Assembly: GCA_964483405.1 (NCBI GenBank)
Contig: CAZABC010000017.1
Coordinates: 1-49,946 of the forward strand
From: CAZABC01 sp964483405
GTDB taxonomy: Bacteria; Chloroflexota; Limnocylindria; Limnocylindrales; CSP1-4
Direction: 5' to 3'
Length of the DNA: 49,946 bases
This document shows, piece after piece, positions 43,110 to 49,946 of this stretch. The notes beneath the pieces were generated by a model. That model was given only the letters and a program-made list of their open reading frames with translations, had not been told where the DNA came from and ran no database searches. A program made the position numbers and the translations under genes. Numbering within the stretch: position 1 is the first letter of the stretch; each line of letters starts with the position of its first letter.

Positions 43110-43774
43110 ATGACCGCCCTGCCGCCGCTCCGCTGGCTGTCGAGCGCCGACGTGGCCGCGGCGATGCCCGACCTTCCGGTCCGGCTCGCCCTCGCCGAGC
43201 GGACGATGACGGCGCTCGTCGCCGACGCCGACCTGCCGGCGAAGATCGCCGTCCACCCGCGGCCCGATGGCTCGTTCGGCCACGCGATGCCGGCATTCCT
43301 CCGCGGGGCCGACCCGTCGGGTGACCGGCTCGGGATCAAGTGGGTCACCGGCTACGACACGAACCGGTCGCTCGGCCTGCCGGCGATCCACGCGGTCGTC
43401 GCCCTGTCGGACGCCGCCACCGGGATGCCGCTCGCGCTCCTCGACGGCGGACCGATCACGGCNNNNNNNNNNNNNNNNNNNNNNNNNNNNNNNNNNNNNN
43501 NNNNNNNNNNNNNNNNNNNNNNNNNNNNNNNNNNNNNNNNNNNNNNNNNNNNNNNNNNNNNNGCCAGTTCCTCGCCAACCGCGACGCCGGACTCTTCGAC
43601 GACTACCCCGATCCGGCGGCGACGCTCGGGGAGGACGTGATCGCGGACGTCGGGCGGCCGCCGGGCATCGTCCTGGTCACCCACCTCGGCGTCGGTCTCG
43701 CCGACGTCGTCTTCGGCGCGGCGATCCTCGAGCGCGCCGAGCGGGATGGCCTCGGGACGATCCTGCCACGCTGA
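43110..43774 (+). CDS. Ornithine cyclodeaminase/mu-crystallin family protein, interrupted by assembly gap
   Basis: NAD(P)-dependent imine reductase or cyclodeaminase family. The 117 residues before the gap (PLRWLSSADVAAAMPDLPV, then PAKIAVHPRPDGSFGHAMPAFL, GIKWVTGYDTNRSLGLPAI and GMPLALLDGGPITA) are the family's N-terminal substrate domain; about 70 residues after the gap (TLGEDVIADVGRPP, THLGVGLADVVFGAAI) are its C-terminus. The family is about 310-330 aa, so about 125-145 codons, including the Rossmann fold, lie in the 100-N gap. Substrate undetermined. Convergence of frame across the gap cannot be verified. Confidence 0.82.
43463..43562. other. Assembly gap (100 N) inside the ornithine cyclodeaminase-family gene
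   Basis: Exactly 100 N, a placeholder. Judged from family length the missing DNA is nearer 400 bp. Confidence 0.95.
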
Positions 43775-43877
43775 GTCGCCCGGCGCGGCACGCAGCCACG
43801 GCATGCGGGCGCGGCACGTCCCCGGCGACTGCCATACTTCGCGGGTCGTCGAAGGGTGGCTGCCGGAGGAGGGCGGG

Positions 43878-46526
43878 GTGCGCGTCCTACGTGGGCTCGG
43901 TGCGGTCGGGCTGATCGCCGTCGTCGTCATCGCGATCGTGGTCGTCGGCGGCCTGGCATGGATCACCGGCCGTGGCCAGGCGCCGGCGAGCGGGTCGATC
44001 GCGCTGGCCGGGCTCGACGCTCCGGTCACGATCGCCCGCGACATCAACGGGATCGTCCAGATCACCGCCGAGACGCCGCACGACCTCTTCGTCGCCCAGG
44101 GCTGGGTCCACGCGTCGGAGCGGCTGTGGCAGATGGAGGTCTGGCGCCATATCGGCGCCGGGCGACTCTCGGAGCTCTTCGGGAGCAGCCAGGTCGAGAC
44201 CGACGCCTTCGTCCGGACGCTCGGCTGGCGCCGGGCTGCCGAGCGCGACCTCGCCGCGCTGTCGCCGGGGACCCGCGAGATCCTCGGCTGGTACGCGGAC
44301 GGCGTGAACGCCTTCATCGAGGGCCGGGCCGGGGCGCTCGGGCTGCCGTTCGTCGTGGCCGGGGCGCTGACCGGCGAGGGCGAGGGGCTCGACGGGTACA
44401 CACCCGAGCCGTGGACGCCGCTCGACACGGCGACCTGGCAGAAGGTCCAGGCCTGGAACCTCGCCGGCGAGTGGCGGACCGAGATCGTCAGGATGCTCCT
44501 CGACGACCGGCTCGGCGACCCGGCGCGGACCGACCAGCTGACGCCGCCCTACCCCGACGGAGCGCCGATCGTGGCGCCGAGCGAGCTCCTCGCCGAGGCC
44601 GGTGGGACGGCGGCCGCGGAGGCAGCGGGCGACCCCGATGGCGGCGTGGATGGCAAGGGCGGCTCGGTGGCCGCGGCGGGTGACTCGCCGCGCCGCCTGA
44701 CCGCCGACGAGCGGACCGGCCTGCGGCGCCTGGCCGCGATCGGGGCCTCGATCCCGGCCATCGCCGGCCTCGACGCCGGTGGCGCCCTCCTCGGCGACCG
44801 CGGGATCGGCTCGAACGACTGGGTCGTCGCGCCCGAGCGGTCGGCGACCGGGCGGGCGCTCCTCGGCAACGACCCGCACCTCGGCGTGTCCAACCCGTCG
44901 GTCTGGTTCATGAACGGGCTCCACTGCCGATCCGTGTCGGACGCCTGTCCGTGGGACGTCGTCGGGGTCTCGTTCCCGGGCGCGCCGGCGGTCATCCTCG
45001 GGCACAACGCCCGGATCGCCTGGGGCGCGACGAACGTCGGGCCGGACGTCCAGGACCTCTTCATCGAGCGGGCCGACCCGGCCGACCCGAGCCGATACCT
45101 CACCGAGTCGGGCTCGGAACCGTTCGTCGTCCGCGAGGAGACGATCGCCGTTCGCGGCGGAGAGCCGGTGACGATCACCATCCGCGAGACCCGCCACGGT
45201 CCGGTCGTCAACGATCTCGAGCCGCTCCTCGAGGGATCGGACGACCTGTTCGCCGTCCGCTGGACCGCGACGGCCGACGCGGACCGGACATACGAATCGT
45301 TCCTCGACCTGAACCTCGCATCGGACTGGGACGACTTCCGCGCGGCGCTCGCGTCGTACGTCGCACCATCGCAGAACTTCGTCTACGCCGACGTCGACGG
45401 TCACATCGGCTGGCAGGTCCCCGGCTGGATCCCCGTCCGCGCCGGCGGTGACCCGTCGGGACGGCCGGTCCCGGGCTGGGACGGCGCCCACGAATGGACG
45501 GGCCGGGTCCCGTTCGACGAGCTGCCACGCCTCTTCGACCCGCCGGCCGGGCTGATCGTGACCGCGAACAACGCCGTCGTCGACGACGCGTATCCCCACT
45601 TCATCGGCCGCGACTGGGACCCGGGCGACCGGGCCGCGCGCATCCTCGAGGCGCTCGAGGCCCGGGCCGCCGACGGCGGGGTCCGGGTCGAGGACGTCGA
45701 GACGATCCAGATGGACGCCCGGGTCCTGCGCGCCGGGCGCCTCGTGCCGTCGCTGGCGGGGATCGAGCCAGCGACCGAGGATGGTCGGCGGGTCCTCGGG
45801 CGGATCCGCACCTGGGACACCGAGTGCGGCGTCGACAGCCTCGGCTGCGCGGCGTACATGGCCTTCGAGCTCGCCCTCCAGCGGGCGATGTTCGACGACG
45901 ACCTCGGCCCTGAGCTGGCCCGCGAGTACGTCGGGCAGGCACCCTCGTGGCCGGCGGTCCAGGCGCTGCTCGCCGACCCCGACGACCCGTTCTGGGACGA
46001 CACGACGACCCCCGTCGTCGAGCGCGCCCCGGACATCCTCCGCCGGGCCCTCGACACGGCCGGGGCCACCCTGCGAGCCGACGTCGGCGATCCGGCCCGC
46101 TGGGTCTGGGGTCGGCTCCACACGGTCACCTTCGCCGAGCCGACGCTGGGCTCGAGCGGGATCGGGCCGCTGGAGTGGTACTTCACCCAGGGCCCGTACC
46201 CGGTCGGCGGCGCCGCCGGGGCGCCGGACAACACCTACTGGCAGGCCGACGCCGCCTACCCGGACCCGGACGACCCGGACGCCGAGCCGGCCGGCCTCGA
46301 GACGGTCTTCTCGGTCACGAACCTGCCGAGCTACCGCCTGGCGGTCGACATGGGCGACCTCGACGGGGCGCGGATCGTCATCACGACCGGCAACAGCGGC
46401 CATCCGTTCTCGGCCCACTACGGCGACCTGATCGACGAGTGGCGGACCGGCAGGACGGTCCCCCTGCCGTTCAGCCCCGCGGCGATCGAGGCCGCGACCA
46501 CCGAGGTCCTGACGCTGACGCCCTAG
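43878..46526 (+). CDS. Penicillin acylase-family (S45) N-terminal nucleophile hydrolase
   Basis: 882 aa. One membrane anchor (about 6-30, LGAVGLIAVVVIAIVVVGGLAW) then the alpha region with GIVQITAETPHDLFVAQGW and ERLWQMEVWRHIGAGRLSE. The autoprocessing site is GIG/SNDWVV: S312 becomes the N-terminal nucleophile of the beta subunit; later landmarks are NDPHLGVSNPSVWFMNGL and GHNARIAWGATNVGPD. The family includes penicillin G acylase, quorum-signal (AHL) acylases and others, so the amide substrate is open. The GTG at 43878 has GGAGGAGGG upstream and opens the anchor; an ATG at 43746 would precede it with 44 unlikely residues. Acts outside the membrane. Confidence 0.9.
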   Translation: MRVLRGLGAVGLIAVVVIAIVVVGGLAWITGRGQAPASGSIALAGLDAPVTIARDINGIVQITAETPHDLFVAQGWVHASERLWQMEVWRHIGAGRLSELFGSSQVETDAFVRTLGWRRAAERDLAALSPGTREILGWYADGVNAFIEGRAGALGLPFVVAGALTGEGEGLDGYTPEPWTPLDTATWQKVQAWNLAGEWRTEIVRMLLDDRLGDPARTDQLTPPYPDGAPIVAPSELLAEAGGTAAAEAAGDPDGGVDGKGGSVAAAGDSPRRLTADERTGLRRLAAIGASIPAIAGLDAGGALLGDRGIGSNDWVVAPERSATGRALLGNDPHLGVSNPSVWFMNGLHCRSVSDACPWDVVGVSFPGAPAVILGHNARIAWGATNVGPDVQDLFIERADPADPSRYLTESGSEPFVVREETIAVRGGEPVTITIRETRHGPVVNDLEPLLEGSDDLFAVRWTATADADRTYESFLDLNLASDWDDFRAALASYVAPSQNFVYADVDGHIGWQVPGWIPVRAGGDPSGRPVPGWDGAHEWTGRVPFDELPRLFDPPAGLIVTANNAVVDDAYPHFIGRDWDPGDRAARILEALEARAADGGVRVEDVETIQMDARVLRAGRLVPSLAGIEPATEDGRRVLGRIRTWDTECGVDSLGCAAYMAFELALQRAMFDDDLGPELAREYVGQAPSWPAVQALLADPDDPFWDDTTTPVVERAPDILRRALDTAGATLRADVGDPARWVWGRLHTVTFAEPTLGSSGIGPLEWYFTQGPYPVGGAAGAPDNTYWQADAAYPDPDDPDAEPAGLETVFSVTNLPSYRLAVDMGDLDGARIVITTGNSGHPFSAHYGDLIDEWRTGRTVPLPFSPAAIEAATTEVLTLTP

Positions 46527-46559
46527 CGGCGTCCGCGCCCGGGCGTCGGGAACGGCGGC

Positions 46560-46895
46560 CTACTCGTAGAGGTCGAGCGGGCCGTCGTGGACCTCGATGC
46601 AGATCCGACCGTCCTCGACGACGACCGGATAGACCGCGAGCGGCAGCTCGGCCGGCGGGTCGAGCGGCTCGCCGCTCTCGAAGTCGAACCGCGAGAGATG
46701 GAGCGCGCAGGTCAGCGTGCCGGCCGTCAGGAAGCCCTTGTCGAGCTCGAAATACTCGTGGCTGCAGGTGCCCTGCACGGCGTGGAACACGCCGTCGGCA
46801 TTGATGACGAGGACCGGCGAGGTCTCGTCCACCCAGGCCAGCCGCATCGTGCCCTCTGCGACATCCTCGGCGGCGAACAGGTCGATGCGTCTCAC
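46560..46895 (-). CDS. Rieske [2Fe-2S] ferredoxin of the suf cluster
   Basis: 111 aa. Rieske ligands C44-x-H46 (GTCSHEYFE) and C63-x2-H66 (LTCALHLSRFD); the LDKG and SGEPLDPPAELPLAVYPV segments are typical of NirD/BphF-like ferredoxins. In several Actinobacteria and Chloroflexota such a gene lies in the suf operon after sufD; its role there is unclear, perhaps electron supply. The GTG at 46895 has TATCGT 6 nt upstream, 28 nt after the sufD stop, so it may have its own leaderless promoter. Confidence 0.9.
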   Translation of the reverse strand: MRRIDLFAAEDVAEGTMRLAWVDETSPVLVINADGVFHAVQGTCSHEYFELDKGFLTAGTLTCALHLSRFDFESGEPLDPPAELPLAVYPVVVEDGRICIEVHDGPLDLYE

Positions 46896-46901
46896 GCCGA
46901 C

Positions 46902-46907
46902 ACGATA
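46902..46907 (-). promoter_or_regulatory. Leaderless-type -10 box of the Rieske gene (TATCGT)
   Basis: Minus strand TATCGT-N6-GTG in the short gap after sufD. Confidence 0.45.
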
Positions 46908-46923
46908 GCGGGTCGGCCGCGGG

Positions 46924-48318
46924 TCAGGCGACCGCCGTCGTCCGGCGCGGCGTCCCCCACTTCGCCTCGAGCCGCTCGCGCAGGCGGGCCTGGGCGTCGG
47001 CGAGCGGGACCCGCGCGACGACCGGCTCGAGGAAACCCAGGACGATGAACTTGCGGGCCTCGTCCTCCGGGATGCCCCGGCTCTCGAGGTAGAAGACCTG
47101 GGTCTCGTCGATCGGCCCCACCGAGGAGCTGTGGGCGGCCCGGCGGCAGTCGGGCTGGTCGATCTCGAGCGAGGGGATGGCGACCGATCGGCTCTTCTTG
47201 CTGAGGTTCATCCCGAACTCGCCGAGGAAGCTGTCGGTCCCGACGGCGCTCTGGTCGATCGTGATGAGACCCTTCATGAAGCTGCGGGCCCGGTCGGCGT
47301 GGACGCCCTTGGCGAGGAGGTCGCCGGCCGTGTCGCGCCCGATGTGGCGGGTGTAGCTCGTCAGGTCGAACAGCTGATCGTCGGTGCCGAAGACGATCTC
47401 GACCTGCTCGACGGAGCTCCGGTCGCCCTCGAGCCGGTTGTCGACGCGGGAGCGGACGAGTCGCCCGCCGAGCTGGCCGAGCGCCCAGTGGAGCGTCGCC
47501 CCCTCGCCGATCGCGGCGCGGCGATGCTGGAACGCGACCTGGCCCGGTCCGAGCTCCTGGATGCCGGCGACCTCGAGCGACGCCCCGGCGCCGACGACGA
47601 CCTCGGTCGTGCCGGTCAGGAGCGCCTGCGGGACCGTCTCGCCGGCGGCGCAGCCGATCGCCGGGCCGCTCGGGAGGAGCTCCTCGACGAGCGAGACCTC
47701 GGCACCGGCGCCGATCGTGACGAGGGTCCGCGTCAGCAGCGCTCGGTCGGGCACGCCGGCCAGCCAGCGGACGAGGATGGGGCGCTCCAGGTGGACGCCG
47801 GCCGGCACGGACAGCCGGACGCCCTGGGACCAGGCGGCACGCGTCAGCTGGGCGAGCTTGTCGTCCGCCGGGAGCCGCCCGCCACCGGCGAGCTCGGCCC
47901 GCAGGCCGTCGGGGTCGCGGACCAGGGCCGCACCGAGCGTCTCGAGGACGACGCCGGCGGCCGTCGCCGCCGGCGAGAGCGCGAGCGCAACGACCCCGTC
48001 CTCGCGGAGCTCGATCAGGCCGTCGGTCCCGTCGGCGGACGGCGCGACCGCGGGCGCGACGGGCGCGACCGCCGTCTCGAGATACGGGCGGACGGTCTCG
48101 AGGGCTAGCGCCCGGAGGTCGACGTACGGCGTGTAGAGCAGGTTCGACTCGACCGGCAGCGCCTCGAAGGCGGCCAGCGCCGCGAGGCGATCCTCGAGGA
48201 GCCAGGCCGGCTCGCCGCGGGCGGCGACGAGCGCCTCGACGAAGGCGCGGTCGAGGAACGTCAGCGGCAGGTCGGCCGGGCCGCGACGGGCCGGGCGGGC
48301 GGGCGCCTCGGCGGTCAT
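46924..48318 (-). CDS. sufD: SufD, Fe-S cluster scaffold subunit
   Basis: 464 aa. C-terminal SufBD beta-helix core is clear: FGTDDQLFDLTSYTRHIGRD, KGLITIDQSAVGTDSFLGE, SVAIPSLEIDQPDCRRAAHS and SSVGPIDETQVFYLESRGI with the conserved His in AAHSSS. The N-terminal 120 residues are helical and Ala-rich. SufD partners SufB and SufC in assembling Fe-S clusters in the cytoplasm. ATG at 48318 overlaps the sufB stop (ATGA). The reading frame remains open upstream within sufB but is not SufD. Confidence 0.95.
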   Translation of the reverse strand: MTAEAPARPARRGPADLPLTFLDRAFVEALVAARGEPAWLLEDRLAALAAFEALPVESNLLYTPYVDLRALALETVRPYLETAVAPVAPAVAPSADGTDGLIELREDGVVALALSPAATAAGVVLETLGAALVRDPDGLRAELAGGGRLPADDKLAQLTRAAWSQGVRLSVPAGVHLERPILVRWLAGVPDRALLTRTLVTIGAGAEVSLVEELLPSGPAIGCAAGETVPQALLTGTTEVVVGAGASLEVAGIQELGPGQVAFQHRRAAIGEGATLHWALGQLGGRLVRSRVDNRLEGDRSSVEQVEIVFGTDDQLFDLTSYTRHIGRDTAGDLLAKGVHADRARSFMKGLITIDQSAVGTDSFLGEFGMNLSKKSRSVAIPSLEIDQPDCRRAAHSSSVGPIDETQVFYLESRGIPEDEARKFIVLGFLEPVVARVPLADAQARLRERLEAKWGTPRRTTAVA

Positions 48319-49718
48319 CCGAGCGAGCCCTCCATCTCGAGCTTGACGAGCCGGTTGAACTCGATCGCGTACTCCATCGGGAGCTCCTTGGTGAAGACCT
48401 CGAGGAAGCCCTGGACGATCAGGTTCGTCGCCTCGTTCTCGGTGAGGCCGCGGCTCATCAGGTAGAACACCTGATCTGCGCTCACCTTGCCGACGGTGGC
48501 CTCGTGGGTCATCGTCGTGTCGTCTTCCTGGATGTCGATGTATGGGTACGTGTCGCTCCGGCTCTGGTCGTCGAGCATGAGCGCGTCGCAGCGGACCGAG
48601 GCGACGACGCCGGTCGCGCCGGGGGCCACCCGGAGCTGGCCGCGGTACGTCGCCCGGCCGCCGTCCTTGCTGACCGACTTGCTGACGATCCGGCTCGTCG
48701 TGTTCGGGGCGAGATGGACCGCCTTCGCGCCGGTGTCCTGGTGCTGGCCCTGCCCCGCGACGGCGACGCTGATGACCTCGGCCGTCGCGCCCTCGCCACG
48801 GAGGTAGATGGCCGGGTACTTCATCGTCAGCTTCGAGCCGGTGTTCGCGTCGACCCACTCGACGGTCGCGCGCTCATGGGCGTGGGCCCGCTTCGTCACG
48901 AGGTTGTAGACGTCGTTGCTCCAGTTCTGAATCGTCGTGTAGCGGACCTTCGAGCCCGGCAGCGCGATGACCTCGACGACGGCCGCGTGGAGCGAGTCGG
49001 TCGCGTAGATCGGGGCCGTGCAGCCCTCGATGTAGTGGACCTTCGCCCCCTCGTCGACGACGATCAGCGTCCGCTCGAATTGGCCGGTGTTCTCGCCGTT
49101 GATCCGGAAGTATGCCTGGAGCGGCAGCGGGACCTCGACGCCCTTGGGGACGTAGACGAACGAACCGCCCGACCAGACCGCGCTGTTGAGCGCGGCGAAC
49201 TTGTTGTCCTCGGGCGGGACGACGGTGCCGAAGTGCTGCCGGAAGAGGTCCGGGTGCTCCTTGAGCCCCTGGTCCGTGCCCATGAAGACGACGCCGAGCT
49301 TGCTTAGCTCCTCGCGGACCGAGTGGTAGACGACCTCACTGTCGTACTGGGCGCCGACGCCGGCGAGGAACTTGCGCTCCGCCTCGGGGATACCGAGTCG
49401 CTCGAACGTCTGCTTGATCTTCTCGGGGACGTCGTCCCAGGACTTCTCTTCGCGCTCGGACGGCTTCCGGTAGTAGACGATGTTCTCGAAGATGATCTTC
49501 GAGAGATCGCCGCCCCACTCCGGCATCGGGCGGGCCAGGAAGTGGTCGTAGGCGCGCAGCCGGAAGTCGAGCATCCAGCCCGGCTCGTCCTTGAACCGGC
49601 TGATCTCCTCGACGGTCTCGCGGGTCAGGCCGCGCTTCGTCTCGGCGAGATAGGCGATGTCGTCGTGGAACGCGAACTGCTCGCGCTGATCCTGGACGAG
49701 GTCGCGAGTGGAGGTCAT
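48315..49718 (-). CDS. sufB: SufB, Fe-S cluster assembly scaffold
   Basis: 467 aa, typical length. Landmarks: FKDEPGWMLDFRLRAYDHFL (about 43-62), GVGAQYDSEVVYHSV, NSAVWSGGSFVYVPKGVEV (about 170-188), EGCTAPIYATDSLHAAVVE with the conserved Cys, and ALMLDDQSRSDTYPYIDIQ. SufB holds the nascent cluster and accepts sulfur from SufS/SufU. First gene of the unit; ATG at 49718 follows a leader of about 90 nt from a strong promoter. sufC, sufS and sufU are not found in the window. Confidence 0.97.
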   Translation of the reverse strand: MTSTRDLVQDQREQFAFHDDIAYLAETKRGLTRETVEEISRFKDEPGWMLDFRLRAYDHFLARPMPEWGGDLSKIIFENIVYYRKPSEREEKSWDDVPEKIKQTFERLGIPEAERKFLAGVGAQYDSEVVYHSVREELSKLGVVFMGTDQGLKEHPDLFRQHFGTVVPPEDNKFAALNSAVWSGGSFVYVPKGVEVPLPLQAYFRINGENTGQFERTLIVVDEGAKVHYIEGCTAPIYATDSLHAAVVEVIALPGSKVRYTTIQNWSNDVYNLVTKRAHAHERATVEWVDANTGSKLTMKYPAIYLRGEGATAEVISVAVAGQGQHQDTGAKAVHLAPNTTSRIVSKSVSKDGGRATYRGQLRVAPGATGVVASVRCDALMLDDQSRSDTYPYIDIQEDDTTMTHEATVGKVSADQVFYLMSRGLTENEATNLIVQGFLEVFTKELPMEYAIEFNRLVKLEMEGSLG

Positions 49719-49801
49719 CGGGTTCGCTCCGGTCGGGCGCTGCTGGAGGGCGTCGGCCCGGCGGGCCTCGGCCAGGGAGCACGCCGGAGGGGGCCCGGCG
49801 C

Positions 49802-49828
49802 TAATCCCGACCCAGATTATCGGGATTA
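49802..49828. promoter_or_regulatory. Perfect 9-9-9 inverted repeat overlapping the suf -10 element
   Basis: TAATCCCGA (49802-49810), a 9-bp spacer, TCGGGATTA (49820-49828). The repeat covers the -10 hexamer, so a bound dimer would block RNA polymerase. SufR- or Rrf2/IscR-type Fe-S repressors control suf genes this way in other phyla, but the sequence differs from sites I know. Confidence 0.7.
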
Positions 49829-49844
49829 CGGGCGAGACCGTCAA
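49816..49844 (-). promoter_or_regulatory. sufBD promoter
   Basis: On the minus strand TTGACG (49839-49844), a 17-bp spacer and GATAAT (49816-49821): the best sigma-70-type promoter in the window. The expected transcript start lies about 90 nt before the sufB ATG. Confidence 0.75.
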
Positions 49845-49946
49845 CGCCGGTGCCTCGAAGGAGGCGCCTCGACTTCATACCTTCGGGGCGATGGCGCGTC
49901 CGCCGCGCGGTGGTGTCATGCTCCCATCGCGGAACCCCTGGAGGAC

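Larger units (their letters stand above)
49719..49946. other. Region upstream of sufB, right end of window
   Basis: Holds the suf promoter and operator-like repeat. The last bases read CTGGAGGAC, a good Shine-Dalgarno, so a plus-strand gene may begin just outside the window. No coding sequence is supported here. Confidence 0.4.

Noticed and set aside
46924..48858. SufD with a 180-residue N-terminal extension
   Set aside because: The extra residues are an out-of-frame reading of sufB; the ATG at 48318 overlaps the sufB stop and gives a normal SufD.

Overview
The window is very GC-rich (roughly 70% or more by eye), densely coded, and contains two runs of exactly 100 N, so it looks like a scaffold from a draft or metagenome-assembled genome. 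Gene content and style (J-domain protein with a conserved C-terminal motif, MbfA-like ferritin/VIT protein, plant-type subtilase, sufBD-Rieske order, leaderless -10 boxes next to start codons, lipoprotein and Tat signals) suggest a Chloroflexota bacterium, perhaps Limnocylindria-like; this placement is inference. I found no rRNA, tRNA, CRISPR array, phage or insertion sequence.

Left part (1-8088): partial proS, an orphan OmpR-type regulator, and the minus-strand run asparaginase, dnaJ-like, dtxR-like, gltX, followed on the plus strand by upp and a D-cysteine desulfhydrase-like gene. The DtxR-like protein appears to have lost its primary metal ligands.

8321-13716 is the most interesting region: a tight plus-strand operon of a small membrane protein, a cysteine-rich LuxR-type regulator with a degenerate receiver domain, a six-haem cytochrome c, a four-cluster ferredoxin with a Tat motif, an NrfD/PsrC quinol-binding membrane subunit, a five-haem cytochrome c and a small membrane protein. 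It is an electron-transfer module with no terminal reductase in sight. A cluster of short repeats precedes it.

13683-25176 is a nucleobase/pyrimidine catabolism island: NCS1 permease, class III aminotransferase and a lone NitT/TauT-type ATPase on the minus strand; beta-ureidopropionase, an LLM-family oxidoreductase, dihydropyrimidinase, homocysteine S-methyltransferase, an ABM-domain protein and an Fe-ADH on the plus strand, with a rhodanese lipoprotein between. The set would take dihydropyrimidines to beta-alanine and malonate semialdehyde. A 5' remnant of an MttB-type methyltransferase lies just before the dihydropyrimidinase gene.

25231-31596 holds an XRE regulator, a repeat-flanked assembly gap, a large secreted subtilase, a divergent Lgt paralogue and a secreted trypsin-like protease. 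31768-40230 is metabolic: mdh-pckA, reverse transsulfuration (cbs and cystathionine gamma-lyase/synthase), two PlsC acyltransferases and the canonical lgt. 40273-49946 carries an Lrp regulator, several small proteins, an MbfA-like iron protein with a cupin, an ornithine cyclodeaminase-family gene broken by the second assembly gap, a penicillin acylase-family hydrolase, and sufB-sufD-Rieske read from a clear promoter overlapped by a perfect inverted repeat.

A pattern across the window is a TANNNT hexamer 6-9 nt before the start codon of at least nine genes without a Shine-Dalgarno sequence, which implies widespread leaderless transcription.
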